Assembly: GCA_040275305.1 (NCBI GenBank)
Contig: JBEOJY010000022.1
Coordinates: 1 to 64,000, forward strand
Source: JBEOJY01 sp040275305
GTDB taxonomy: Bacteria; Pseudomonadota; Alphaproteobacteria; UBA9219
Length of the DNA stretch: 64,000 nt
Direction of reading: 5' to 3'
The notes under the pieces were generated by a model, which had not been told where the DNA came from, ran no database searches, and was given only the letters and a program-made list of their open reading frames with translations. A program made the translations under genes and the position numbers. This document shows positions 37,220 through 46,268 of the stretch, piece by piece; positions within the stretch are counted from its first letter, which is position 1; every line of letters begins with the position of its first letter.

Positions 37220-38055
37220 AATCACCAGGAAAAATCATTCCTTTCGGCGGAAGCTCCGGTGACAGCAAAGCGACCGCCGTTCCAGCGGAATCATCGCGTT
37301 CTTGTTCCGCGCCGCCTTTTGCCGAACTGCGTAAGCATGGGTTGGCGGCGGAGCGTCTTAGCAAGCAGTATAAGCGCCGTCCGGTCGTGCACGATGTCAG
37401 CTTCGGGCTTCAGCGCGGGGAGGTCGTGGGGCTTCTGGGACCTAATGGCGCGGGCAAGACGACCTGCTTTTACCTTGTTACCGGGTTGGTGAGGCCGGAT
37501 TCCGGCAAGATCCTGTTGGACGGTCTTGATGTCACGCGCTTTCCGATGTATCGCCGCGCGCGGCTAGGCATTGGCTACCTGCCACAGGAAGCTTCAATTT
37601 TTCGCGGGCTTTCGGTCGAGGACAACCTTCGCGCCATTCTGGAAGTCATCGAGCCAGACCGCGACACGCGCGAGACGATCCTTAGCGAATTGCTGGCGGA
37701 ATTCGGCATCACGCATCTGAGGCGCGCGCCTTCGCTTGCGCTGTCGGGCGGCGAGCGGCGCAGGCTTGAGATCGCAAGAGCGTTGGCTTCACAGCCGCAT
37801 TTCGTGCTGCTTGACGAGCCGTTCGCGGGCATCGACCCGATCGCGCTCGGCGATATTCGCGACCTTGTCGTGCATTTGCGCGACCGGGGCATCGGCGTGC
37901 TGATTACCGATCACAATGTCCGCGCGACTCTGGAAATCGTTGATCGCGCCTATATCATCCATGACGGGCGCGTGTTGATGGAAGGTTTGCCTCAGGAGAT
38001 CGTTGAGCATGCCGACGTGCGGCGCGTCTATCTCGGCGACGAATTTAGGATGTGA
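37216..38055 (+). CDS. lptB: LPS export ABC ATPase LptB
   Basis: LptB powers LPS extraction from the inner membrane. Walker A is GPNGAGKTT, the Q-loop region GYLPQEASIF, the signature LSGGERRRLEIARA, Walker B FVLLDEPFAGIDP and the switch His in ITDHNVR. About 35 extra residues precede the ABC domain and carry little signal. In many alphaproteobacteria rpoN and hpf follow; here rnd lies convergent instead. Confidence 0.94.
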   Translation: MKSPGKIIPFGGSSGDSKATAVPAESSRSCSAPPFAELRKHGLAAERLSKQYKRRPVVHDVSFGLQRGEVVGLLGPNGAGKTTCFYLVTGLVRPDSGKILLDGLDVTRFPMYRRARLGIGYLPQEASIFRGLSVEDNLRAILEVIEPDRDTRETILSELLAEFGITHLRRAPSLALSGGERRRLEIARALASQPHFVLLDEPFAGIDPIALGDIRDLVVHLRDRGIGVLITDHNVRATLEIVDRAYIIHDGRVLMEGLPQEIVEHADVRRVYLGDEFRM

Positions 38056-38143
38056 TAGGCTAAATTCTTAGCGCATGGGCATCGCGATATGCCTCACTGG
38101 CGACGTGGCGAGGTGGGCCTTTTGCAGTTTGGGCGTTGCCTTT

Positions 38144-38776
38144 TTAATCGGGTTTGCGGATGGGTTTATGGGCGAACACGTCCACGTCTTTCCATCCGGC
38201 AATGTCAAGCAAGGCGCGGACGGGAAGATAGTCCATCGCTTGACGGGCGAGGCTGTGGCGTCCCTCGCGTTCAAGCATCGCTTCAAGTTTTGCCTTCAAC
38301 TTATGCAAATGCAGGACATCCGAGGCGGCGTAGGAGAGTTGTTCCGGTGTCAAGGTCGCCGCGCCCCAGTCGGAGGTTTGCTGTTCCTTCGGCAGGTCTA
38401 TTCCCGCCAGATCACGAGTTAAGTCTTTCAAGCTGTGGCGGTCGGTGAAGGTTCGCGCAATCACGGACGCGACTTTTGTGCAATAGACGGGTGACGGCAT
38501 GACGCCAAGGTAACGCGCTATCGCGGCTAAATCCGCTCGCGCGAAGTGGAACAATTTGGTCACCGACGGGTCGATCATTAGCTTCTTGAGATTGGGGGCT
38601 TCATAACGTCCGGCCTCTAGCTGCACGAGATGCGCGTTGCCGTCGCCCGCCGATAACTGCACGACACACAGTCGATCACGGTCCCAGTTGAGGCCCATGG
38701 ATTCGGTGTCAACCGCGACGCAATCGCCGAAACTCAATCCATCGGGAAGATCATTTTTGTACAGGGTGTTGGTCAT
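38144..38776 (-). CDS. rnd: ribonuclease D-like 3'-5' exonuclease
   Basis: A DEDDy exonuclease that trims RNA 3' ends. Motifs: VDTESMGL (Asp23, Glu25), FHFARADLAAIARYLG with the third acidic residue, and YAASDVLHL with the final Tyr and Asp. At 210 residues it has only the nuclease domain; the HRDC domains of E. coli RNase D are absent. This short form is common in alphaproteobacteria. The gene ends about 90 bases from the convergent lptB. Confidence 0.88.
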   Translation of the reverse strand: MTNTLYKNDLPDGLSFGDCVAVDTESMGLNWDRDRLCVVQLSAGDGNAHLVQLEAGRYEAPNLKKLMIDPSVTKLFHFARADLAAIARYLGVMPSPVYCTKVASVIARTFTDRHSLKDLTRDLAGIDLPKEQQTSDWGAATLTPEQLSYAASDVLHLHKLKAKLEAMLEREGRHSLARQAMDYLPVRALLDIAGWKDVDVFAHKPIRKPD

Positions 38777-38835
38777 CGGCTAGCCTTTGGTTTCCGATCC
38801 CCGCGTACTTTCGACGTGCGAATCCAAAAAGAAAA

Positions 38836-38922
38836 TGGTGCCCGGGAGAAGACTCGAACTTCCACGACATCGCTGCCACAGGTACCTGAAACCTGCGCGT
38901 CTACCAATTCCGCCACCCGGGC
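38836..38922 (-). tRNA. tRNA-Leu (anticodon CAG)
   Basis: On the minus strand the gene begins GCCCGGGTGGCGGAATTGG and ends with CCCGGGCACCA, giving a 7-bp acceptor stem and an encoded CCA. The anticodon stem CAGGT/ACCTG frames the loop TTCAGGT, so the anticodon is CAG. The long variable arm and T-loop GTTCGAGTC fit a class II tRNA. Confidence 0.95.
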
Positions 38923-38998
38923 AGATGGAAGAGTGGCAAATTAGCCGTCTTGCGGCCAAAGCGCAAGCGGCGGTTTCATGTATCTATCGTACCTGAAG

Positions 38999-39220
38999 AG
39001 TTGGCAGACATTGACGCAAGGCAGGATGGATTCCCTCCCCCTTGCGGGCAGGGGTAGTTAGGGTGGGGGCCGGAAACAAGAAAGCAGGCATTAGGTATTA
39101 GAACGCCCTCGCGGCAGGATTCTGCCTTCTGATTCCTGTTTTCTGCTAGCTGAATCCCCCCCTCCCTATCCCTCCCCACGAGGGGGAGGGGACCACACTG
39201 CCCTTACTTCGAAATTGTTC
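38999..39220. repeat. family D repeat region
   Basis: Starts with AGTTGGCAGACATTGACGC (also at 15900). Then follows a long palindrome with TCCCTCCCCCTTGCGGG at its left and CCCCACGAGGGGGAGGGG at about 39172-39191. It ends near CCCAACTTTTGAAG, a weak inverse of the left end. The rest of this gap up to 39540 shows no gene. Confidence 0.55.
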
Positions 39221-39540
39221 CCAACTTTTGAAGTGAATGAGTGAATATTCTGAGATGCAATCCTTTACCTTACGCACTCGTACAGGTCGCCCTGACGGAT
39301 GGGGCCGGGCGCGAGGAGGCGTGGAGCAGGTTCATGTTGGCCGAGGGCAAGCTTCGCAAAGATATCTATGGGATGTTGCAGATTTGCTTGGCCAGGTAAA
39401 ACCTCGTAGCCACTCGTCAAACCCGATCTTCTTCTGCCCAAGGCCACTTGCGCCGCCAATATCAGGCCAATTCTCTGATTCCACTTTGTCATATTATCCT
39501 CTGTTAAAAATAGCCGAATCCTTATAGTTTTCCATACGCT

Positions 39541-40452
39541 ATGAATCATCATTCGCAAATTACAATCTTCGGGGCGTCCGGGCTCATCGGGCGGCATTTA
39601 GTGCGGCGCGTGGCTCAAACGGGCGCGGTGATCCGCGTTCCGACTCGAGACCTTGAAAAATCCCTGGTTCTCAAACCGATGGGCGGTCCGGGGCAGATTG
39701 CCCCTGTGCTGTGCGCCTTGCGTAGCGATGCCTCGGTCGCCGAGGCTATCGGCAAAGCAGATACGGTCGTCAATCTGGTTGGAACGCTATACGAGAAAGG
39801 GCGCGACAGCTTTCAGGCGATACATGTCGAGGGGGCGGCGAGGATTGCCCGCGCGGCGCGCGAATGCGGGGCGAGGCGGTTTATCCATGTTTCTTCACTA
39901 GCGGCTGACAAGAATTCTCCTGCATCCTATGGTCGCAGCAAAGCGGCGAGCGAGGAAGCGGTCCGCTCGATTTTCCCTGAGGCTACTATTATCAGGCCAA
40001 GTCTTGTCACCGGGCCGGAGGACCGTTTCTTTAGTATGTTCGCGAAAATGGCAAGAATCTCGCCCTTTCTTCCTCTCATCGGCGGTGGGGGGACGCAGTT
40101 TCAGCCTGTCTATGTTGGCGACGTAGCGGAAGCGATGTTGCGCGTTCTTGATTCCCCCGACACGCAAGGCAAAGTTTATGCGTTAGGCGGGCCGCAGATT
40201 TATACGTTCCGCAGGCTTATGGAGATGATGTTGGAGGCTATGGGGATCCGGCGGCAATTTGTCGCGGTTCCGTGGGGGCTTGCCACAATGCTTGGCACGG
40301 TTATGGAGTTGCTCCCCTGCCCTCCGTTGACGCGCGACCAGGTTGAGTTGCTTAAATCAGACAACGTCGTATGCCCCGGCAAGTGCGTCCATACGCTGAG
40401 CGATCTTGGGGTTACGCCGACGCCGATTGAGACGGTCTTGCCTGTTTTCTAG
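39541..40452 (+). CDS. NDUFA9-like NAD(P)-binding epimerase-family protein
   Basis: An extended short-chain dehydrogenase of 303 residues. The nucleotide-binding motif is ITIFGASGLIGRHLVRR (GxxGxxG), followed by VVNLVGTLYEKG, the HVSSLAAD segment and YGRSKAASEEAV with Tyr and Lys in the catalytic spacing. This is the family of complex I subunit NDUFA9 and its alphaproteobacterial homologues. No nuo genes are near. It lies alone and ends 6 bases from a convergent gene. Confidence 0.82.
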   Translation: MNHHSQITIFGASGLIGRHLVRRVAQTGAVIRVPTRDLEKSLVLKPMGGPGQIAPVLCALRSDASVAEAIGKADTVVNLVGTLYEKGRDSFQAIHVEGAARIARAARECGARRFIHVSSLAADKNSPASYGRSKAASEEAVRSIFPEATIIRPSLVTGPEDRFFSMFAKMARISPFLPLIGGGGTQFQPVYVGDVAEAMLRVLDSPDTQGKVYALGGPQIYTFRRLMEMMLEAMGIRRQFVAVPWGLATMLGTVMELLPCPPLTRDQVELLKSDNVVCPGKCVHTLSDLGVTPTPIETVLPVF

Positions 40453-40458
40453 GGGTGC

Positions 40459-40953
40459 TCAGGTTGTCAGCTCCGAAGTCTGTGTTCTTGTATTATAGTG
40501 GTTACGCAAAATATTCAGGTCAGGCTCCTGGATTGCAGGAAATTTTAGGGTGATCAGCCTGCGGAGTTCTTCAAAACTAAATTTTATTTTTATCCCTTTA
40601 TGTTGCTCGTCTTGTGCCAGTATTTTTTGCGCTGGAGTAGAACGATTTTCAACAAGTTCACTAGCTGCGTGCGCGAAGGCGATTACAGGAAACCCAAGGG
40701 CGTGAGCTTCTAGGTAGAGGCTTTGCCTCTCGGTTTCGTCGGTAGTCGGGATCAATTTCGTATTCCGCATGCCCTGAATTTCTGCCCCCCACATTATCGC
40801 TTCGAGGCGGCGCACAACACCATTCACCTGCGTATTTATTGCGTTACTGCATATTTCAGCTACCTCTTGCCAGCTTTTGGGGTCACCGCCTTCGATGTGA
40901 CTAACCGCTGTTTTCATGTATAGAGGCAATTCTATGTTGTTATGCTTAATCAT
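40459..40953 (-). CDS. unknown protein, paralogue of 41067-41765
   Basis: A 164-residue soluble protein. I do not recognise its family. It shares a pattern with the upstream gene: PKSW followed by an Ala-rich helix, VVRR, a GAEIQ / GADVL segment, and the closing FAHAASELVENR, which matches FAVAANELTNR in the other. The C-terminal third (FSFEELRRLITLKFPAI) is not shared. It is AT-richer than the flanking housekeeping genes. No signal peptide. Confidence 0.5.
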   Translation of the reverse strand: MIKHNNIELPLYMKTAVSHIEGGDPKSWQEVAEICSNAINTQVNGVVRRLEAIMWGAEIQGMRNTKLIPTTDETERQSLYLEAHALGFPVIAFAHAASELVENRSTPAQKILAQDEQHKGIKIKFSFEELRRLITLKFPAIQEPDLNILRNHYNTRTQTSELTT

Positions 40954-41066
40954 ATTTTATCCTTTATTATTCCGATTGTTTATTTGCGCTTATTATTTAA
41001 AATTTCACACAGCGCCGTTGCTTCTTGCTCAATGGTGATTTTGATTTCTTTCGCTGCATTTGCGAG

Positions 41067-41765
41067 TTATTGCATGATGTATTTCTGGTTTACTTTTCCG
41101 GATCGCACGATTGCGTAGACCGTCCTCAACGGCTCTTCGCAGAGTTGGTCAACATAACCGCTGTATTTTTTGATGCTTGCCATGACCTGATGAAATGGCA
41201 CATTGTTTAATTTCTGATAGGTTGTTTGATCAATACCCCTCAAAATTTCTTGTCGGTCCAGACTGCTTGCCACATCGGCATTGGATGGAACATTGGGATT
41301 GGGTATGTTCGCATGTGGCTGATGCAATTCTGTCAGCCTGTTTGTCAATTCGTTCGCGGCAACAGCGAAGGCCCTGACCACTTCTCCAACGCCTAATGCC
41401 ATTTTGCAGTTATTTCTTCTGTCTTCGTCCGATGAAAAGCTGGCGGCATCTTTGGCGCGCATCAACACATCAGCGCCATACATGCTGGCTTCTGCAATGT
41501 CCGCGTATTGTTGCTCACCGCAGAGCGAGAACAGTGTTTGAAAGGAGTCCGGCTTCAAATAGAAGCGTTTGACGATCCCACAGATTTCATGACTGCTGTG
41601 ATTGCGCAAAGCTTCGGCATTTTGCGCAATCGCGCTCCATGATTTGGGTGATAATGCGCAAATCCTGTCAATTATCCTTGCCGCGCTGATTGCGTAAAGC
41701 GTTTCGTATGCCTCTCTTCTGTACGCAAATGTTTCTCGATCTTGGGAATTGTTATTAACTTCCAT
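41067..41765 (-). CDS. unknown protein, paralogue of 40459-40953
   Basis: From the ATG at 41765 (GGAAAG 6 bases upstream) the product is 232 residues; longer frames to 41837 are less likely. It carries the shared core (SPKSWSAIAQ, IVKRFY, MYGADVLMRAKD and FAVAANELTNRL) plus a C-terminal extension (TTYQKLNNVPFHQVMAS). No known domain, signal or membrane segment is visible. Gene and neighbour are AT-rich relative to guaB and the epimerase gene, which suggests recent acquisition and duplication. Confidence 0.5.
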   Translation of the reverse strand: MEVNNNSQDRETFAYRREAYETLYAISAARIIDRICALSPKSWSAIAQNAEALRNHSSHEICGIVKRFYLKPDSFQTLFSLCGEQQYADIAEASMYGADVLMRAKDAASFSSDEDRRNNCKMALGVGEVVRAFAVAANELTNRLTELHQPHANIPNPNVPSNADVASSLDRQEILRGIDQTTYQKLNNVPFHQVMASIKKYSGYVDQLCEEPLRTVYAIVRSGKVNQKYIMQ

Positions 41766-41884
41766 GTCAGTCTTTCCAATCTCATGGCATACAATATTCA
41801 TGCGCGCATCATATGTATGATCATTTACTTGCGGCACATAATTCGTGGTTAATGGTCGAAAAAATTGCAGATATAATGCCCGTT

Positions 41885-42060
41885 CTTGGTGGTTGCAAAG
41901 GGCGTCCTTGCGGAAAGAGCCGCCTTTGCGAGGAGATGTCCGCCGCTGGCGGAAAACGACGCGGCAATCCAGAGTCGTCAGGGGTTGTCTTACGTCGGTA
42001 GATTGCTTCGCCCCAAGCGGGGGGGGGCTCGCAATGACGGCCCTTTTTGCGTCTTATGTC
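41885..42060. repeat. CGTC-type palindromic core repeats
   Basis: Holds a copy of the CAATCCAGAGTCGTCAG core, flanked by GATGTCCGCCGCTGGCGGA and by the half GCTCGCAATGACGGCCC. The parts match halves of the cores seen at 2749, 53318 and 56421. Clear terminal repeats are not seen. Confidence 0.55.
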
Positions 42061-42158
42061 CATAGGCCTCCTGAGCCTGAGGACGGTTTGGCTGTTACCA
42101 ATACTGTGCGCGAGCAGGTCAGGGCCTGCCTGCGCGGGCATGAAGGCTTGAGGATGGG

Positions 42159-43625
42159 CTATCCTTCGCTCCAGTAATTGGGGGATTCCGCCGTGATTTG
42201 AACGTCGTGGACGTGGCTTTCGCGCAGGCCTGCGTTGGTGATGCGCACGAATTGAGCCTTTTTCTGCATCTCGGCAATGGTCGCAGATCCGGTGTAGCCC
42301 ATGGCGGCACGAAGCCCGCCAACCATTTGATGAATTATGTGGCCTACGGGGCCTTTGTATGGGACACGGCCTTCGATGCCTTCCGGAACGAGCTTGTTCG
42401 GGTCGTCTCCCGCTTTTTGGAAGTAGCGGTCGGCGGAGCCGCCGACCATGGCGCCGACGCTGCCCATGCCGCGATAGTTCTTGTAGGAACGGCCTTGATA
42501 CATAATGACTTCGCCGGGGGCTTCGTCGGTTCCGGCCAGAAGAGAGCCGAGCATGACGCAATCCGCGCCTGCGGCAATCGCTTTTGCTATCTCGCCTGAA
42601 TAACGAATTCCTCCATCCGCGATGACGGGCACGCCTCTGCCGCGACAGGCTTCGACGACATCCATTACGGCCGTGAGTTGGGGCACGCCGACGCCTGCCA
42701 CGATGCGCGTCGTGCAGATCGACCCCGGACCTATGCCGACCTTCACGGCATCCGCGCCTACGTCGATGAGCGCACGCGCCGCGTCTCCGGTCGCGATGTT
42801 TCCAGCAATTATTTGAGTTTTATCAGATATTTGCCGCACCTTTTTGACCTGATCTATCACGCGGGAGGAGTGTCCGTGCGCAGTATCGACCACAACGATA
42901 TCCACGCCTGCTTCGATCAAGGCCTCCGCGCGAGCAAGGCCATCCGCTCCGGTGCCGACGGCGGCGGCGGCACGCAAACGGCCCTGCGCATCCTTGCAGG
43001 CGTTCGGGTAAAGCCTTGCCTTCTCTATGTCTTTTACCGTGATCAGGCCGATGCAGCGATAGGTATCGTCCACGACCAGCAGTTTTTCGATCCGGCGTTT
43101 GTGCAGAAGCCGCTTGGCCTCGTCTACCCCTACCCCTTCGCGGACGGTCACCAGATTGTCTTTGGTCATCAGTTCGGCGACTGGCTGCTGCATGTCGTTT
43201 GCAAAACGCACATCGCGATTGGTTAACACGCCGACGAGCTTACCGGAGGGCTGCTCCACCACGGGGATGCCAGAGATTTTATAGTCGGCCATCAGGCGCA
43301 AGGCGGCGACCAGCGGCGCATCGGGGGTGATCGTGATCGGGTTCACCACCATACCAGATTCATAGCGCTTTACGCGGCGAACTTCCTCTGCCTGTTCGGC
43401 GACCGGCATATTACGGTGGATGACGCCAACGCCCCCCGCCTGCGCCAGCGCGATTGCCAGCTCGCTCTCCGTGACGGTGTCCATCGCGGAGGAAATGATG
43501 GGAATGCCAAGCTTGACCCCGCGCGTCAGGCGCGTGGTGGTATCGACTTCCGATGGAAGGACAGACGAGGCTCCGGGAACCAGCAACACGTCGTCAAATG
43601 TCAGAGCTTCGGAGAAATTCGCCAT
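42159..43625 (-). CDS. guaB: IMP dehydrogenase
   Basis: This enzyme oxidises IMP to XMP, the committed step to guanine nucleotides. The protein starts with the usual ALTFDDVLLVPG. Two CBS domains sit at about residues 95-215 (for example ISGIPVVEQPSGKLVGVLTNRD). The active-site loop is GIGPGSICTTRIVAGVG with the catalytic Cys, and the flap ends with GVEGRVPYKG-type sequence (EGIEGRVPYKGP). Length 488 is normal. It is divergent from the RelA/SpoT-like gene, sharing a 250-base intergenic region. Confidence 0.96.
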   Translation of the reverse strand: MANFSEALTFDDVLLVPGASSVLPSEVDTTTRLTRGVKLGIPIISSAMDTVTESELAIALAQAGGVGVIHRNMPVAEQAEEVRRVKRYESGMVVNPITITPDAPLVAALRLMADYKISGIPVVEQPSGKLVGVLTNRDVRFANDMQQPVAELMTKDNLVTVREGVGVDEAKRLLHKRRIEKLLVVDDTYRCIGLITVKDIEKARLYPNACKDAQGRLRAAAAVGTGADGLARAEALIEAGVDIVVVDTAHGHSSRVIDQVKKVRQISDKTQIIAGNIATGDAARALIDVGADAVKVGIGPGSICTTRIVAGVGVPQLTAVMDVVEACRGRGVPVIADGGIRYSGEIAKAIAAGADCVMLGSLLAGTDEAPGEVIMYQGRSYKNYRGMGSVGAMVGGSADRYFQKAGDDPNKLVPEGIEGRVPYKGPVGHIIHQMVGGLRAAMGYTGSATIAEMQKKAQFVRITNAGLRESHVHDVQITAESPNYWSEG

Positions 43626-43876
43626 CTTCGTTCTCTTTCAGGGGCTTGTCCCCTTGCGGGACTGGTTAACGATGGCGAGGATATATAGCTTAATTTTGTC
43701 GTCCATGCCAAGGAGAATTAATAATTTCGACACAGGCTTTTTGTTCGCCATGACAACTATTTTGCGCGCCATCTCCGCAAATTAACCACCCCATATTCAT
43801 GGAACCAAACTAGTTCACATTAACTGTTTCCATTTTATTCTATTTGCTTTCATGTATTTATGTAAAATCTACTTCT

Positions 43877-45934
43877 ATGGCTACAAAACAGATAGAAAAA
43901 ATCTTCAGCCTTATCCGCGCGTCGCATTTTCCGACTTGGATAAAGCACCGTTCAGCGCTCACGGAGGAGTCCCTTCAAGCAGCGTTGCTGAAAATTTGGG
44001 GGAAGAATCCGCAAGACATTTCCCAGAACGAATTCCAACGCATTCATGACGCGCTGCAAATTGCTACGGAAATTAAGAAGCTGCGTGGCATCGGATTTGA
44101 ACATTTACTTTCTTCCGATCCCCAAACAGGTATAGAAACGCTGGCGATTCTCAGCAAACGCGAAACAAATCCGGACAGGCGCGCATCAGAATGCGACATC
44201 ATCGCCATGATCCTGAGCGATTATCTGAGGGTCATCGAAGGGCTTCAGAATAAGCCTGTGGAAGCACAGAGGGAACAAATTAACTCATTATTCGATAAGA
44301 TTTTTGCCCCGAGTGCAGATATTACGGATGTTTTTCTTTCATTTCCGACTGTTGGCACGTGTATTAGCTCTGAAAAATCTATTCGTTCGCTCAGAAGCAC
44401 CCCCAATATCGAGAAGATACGCAAGCTGACAAAGGCTTTGATTCGAGTCAGCACGATCAATCTACTCGAACGCAGCTGCGCACGCGAAGTATCAAAAAGA
44501 AAAGGCTGCGCGAATTATCGTAAAGCGCGTTACGAAGCCTTTGACCACATGGTCGCGGGAATCGTTGACAAGCACGAATCCACGATTCTTATTCGTGGCG
44601 CACAGAAACTCATTCAGGCGCAAAACAGGCTTAGACAACAAGGGCTGCATAAAGAAGACAGGGATGAACTTCTTTCCGAGCTGGAAGGAATCTATATTCC
44701 TCTTTCCGAAGCGTATCATTACAACGCGCTTGCGAAATCGCTTAAGGACCTTGTGTTCGAGGCCAGAGAACCAGAGGTTTACAATAGGTTCAAAGATACC
44801 GCCCTTCAGGCAGCCAGAGCTTGCGTTCCTGAGGAACGTAGAAAATGCATCAATGATATGGCTTCGGCGGAAGGCATGGTCTGTTCCTATGTTGAAGCGC
44901 TGTTTAAGGAACGCATACAGGAACACTATCGCAGTACTTGCGTTGTCGAAGTTCGGCTTAAGAATCTTTCGGATGTACGGAATAAACTTGCCCACAAAGA
45001 TCGTGCGCACGCACGGGATTTTATTGGCGCGCGCATTGTCGTTAAAATCCCCAATAGCGAGAGACTTAACCCGCGGGAACTCGCCGCGAGAGAGAAACAG
45101 GCCGTTACAGAAATTTATAATGCGTTGTTGCAGCCGACAGTCGCTACATCCCGCAATAGCATAAGCAGCTTTACCCATGCCGATGCCGATGCCATGCGGC
45201 GATCTTCCAATCCCCTTGCTGAGTGGTACAGCACCATAACAGACGACGACAGGGTTGCGAAGAAACCCCCAAGCGGGTGTTGCAAGCAGGCAAAAAAGAA
45301 GCGTCCCAATCTTGGCGAGGGCGTTTCAGCATCATCCAATGCTGATGATGGGCTCACAATCGCCAAAACTGATTTTTTTGACGATTATCTTACCTATCCG
45401 CGCCCAACGGGTTATCAGGCTCTGCAAAATATTCTTAAAATTGGGGATGGCGTCTGCGAGGTACAGGTTGTCGGGCACGAGATGCGCAAGCGTAACGAGA
45501 GTGGCAATGCAGACCATGCGGTCTACGCGCAAAAAAGGAGGGGCGGGGTTACAGTCGATCCTTCGTCCGCTGCCTACACCACGTCCATATTTGTTCTTGA
45601 GACGGCTTCCCATGTCTATGACAATGATATCGTCGTCGTTTCAAAAGGCGATAGCGTCGCGGATTTTTTGGCTAGAAAACCTGAAGACTTTTTTGCGGCA
45701 ACCTATGTCACGGTGGAGCGCAGCGATGATTCCTCAGTTCCAACCAACGCCAAAGATGCCCTTAAAACCCTACTTTCCTCCGGCGACCGCGTAGTATTCG
45801 AAGGAAATGCCGAACGGCTTACGTCACGCGAGCACAGAGAATCCTTGATCGAGGAATGGGGCGCTCATCTATCCCCAGCTCTGCGTAATGGCCTTATGGA
45901 GTATCATCACCGACTTGGTTCACCCCAACCATAA
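43877..45934 (+). CDS. divergent RelA/SpoT-like protein without hydrolase motif
   Basis: About 685 residues from the ATG at 43877. Rel-type order is visible. LVFEAREPEVYNRF matches the helix between hydrolase and synthetase. VEVRLKNLSDVRNKL and ARDFIGARIVV match the synthetase ATP and metal region (Arg360, Asp381). LTYPRPTGYQALQN and CEVQVVGHEMRK match the GYQSLH and EVQIR motifs (Tyr513, Glu528). A TGS-like segment follows (IVVVSKGDSVADFL). The N-terminal region lacks the HD pair, so hydrolysis of (p)ppGpp is unlikely. About 90 extra residues separate Asp381 and Glu528, including a Lys-rich stretch. No ACT or zinc-finger domain follows. The key acids are kept, so synthesis of an alarmone-like product remains possible. 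Confidence 0.7.
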   Translation: MATKQIEKIFSLIRASHFPTWIKHRSALTEESLQAALLKIWGKNPQDISQNEFQRIHDALQIATEIKKLRGIGFEHLLSSDPQTGIETLAILSKRETNPDRRASECDIIAMILSDYLRVIEGLQNKPVEAQREQINSLFDKIFAPSADITDVFLSFPTVGTCISSEKSIRSLRSTPNIEKIRKLTKALIRVSTINLLERSCAREVSKRKGCANYRKARYEAFDHMVAGIVDKHESTILIRGAQKLIQAQNRLRQQGLHKEDRDELLSELEGIYIPLSEAYHYNALAKSLKDLVFEAREPEVYNRFKDTALQAARACVPEERRKCINDMASAEGMVCSYVEALFKERIQEHYRSTCVVEVRLKNLSDVRNKLAHKDRAHARDFIGARIVVKIPNSERLNPRELAAREKQAVTEIYNALLQPTVATSRNSISSFTHADADAMRRSSNPLAEWYSTITDDDRVAKKPPSGCCKQAKKKRPNLGEGVSASSNADDGLTIAKTDFFDDYLTYPRPTGYQALQNILKIGDGVCEVQVVGHEMRKRNESGNADHAVYAQKRRGGVTVDPSSAAYTTSIFVLETASHVYDNDIVVVSKGDSVADFLARKPEDFFAATYVTVERSDDSSVPTNAKDALKTLLSSGDRVVFEGNAERLTSREHRESLIEEWGAHLSPALRNGLMEYHHRLGSPQP

Positions 45935-46004
45935 GCTCTCACGACGCGTTAACAGTCTGCTGAAAAACGTTTCTGGAGGCGCTGGTGCTTATAGAAGAAG
46001 AAAA

Positions 46005-46119
46005 TGGGATGCCCGCCTCGCGGGCATGACGCTTGTTTTTATTGAGAAGTTTTTCTCAACAGGCGCTGTCACACCCGTCCCCGCCTCCGCGAGGACAGGC
46101 TCCGGCGGGTGTCCCATTT
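46005..46119. repeat. double-hairpin repeat
   Basis: A GCCCGCCTCGCGGGC hairpin near 46011 and a second hairpin (CACCCGTCCCCGCCTCCGCG, GGCTCCGGCGGGTGT) near 46070-46114. The order and sequence are the same as at 29472-29590, with a different spacer. The rest of the 45935-46268 gap shows nothing. Confidence 0.65.
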
Positions 46120-46268
46120 AGTATTTGCGCCTTCCTGATGGGTTTTTTGGCAAACTGTTAATTTATTCGCTCACCTTAAACAGGTTGAGATTTGCGCTGG
46201 AAGCAAGTACCTGTTGTCCATGATCCTTTATGTCTGGACATATCTTTAACACACCACAGCGATACGCC

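Noticed and set aside
36377..37225. 282-residue minus strand frame opposite lptA
   Set aside because: Antisense shadow of lptA in an operon of same-strand genes.
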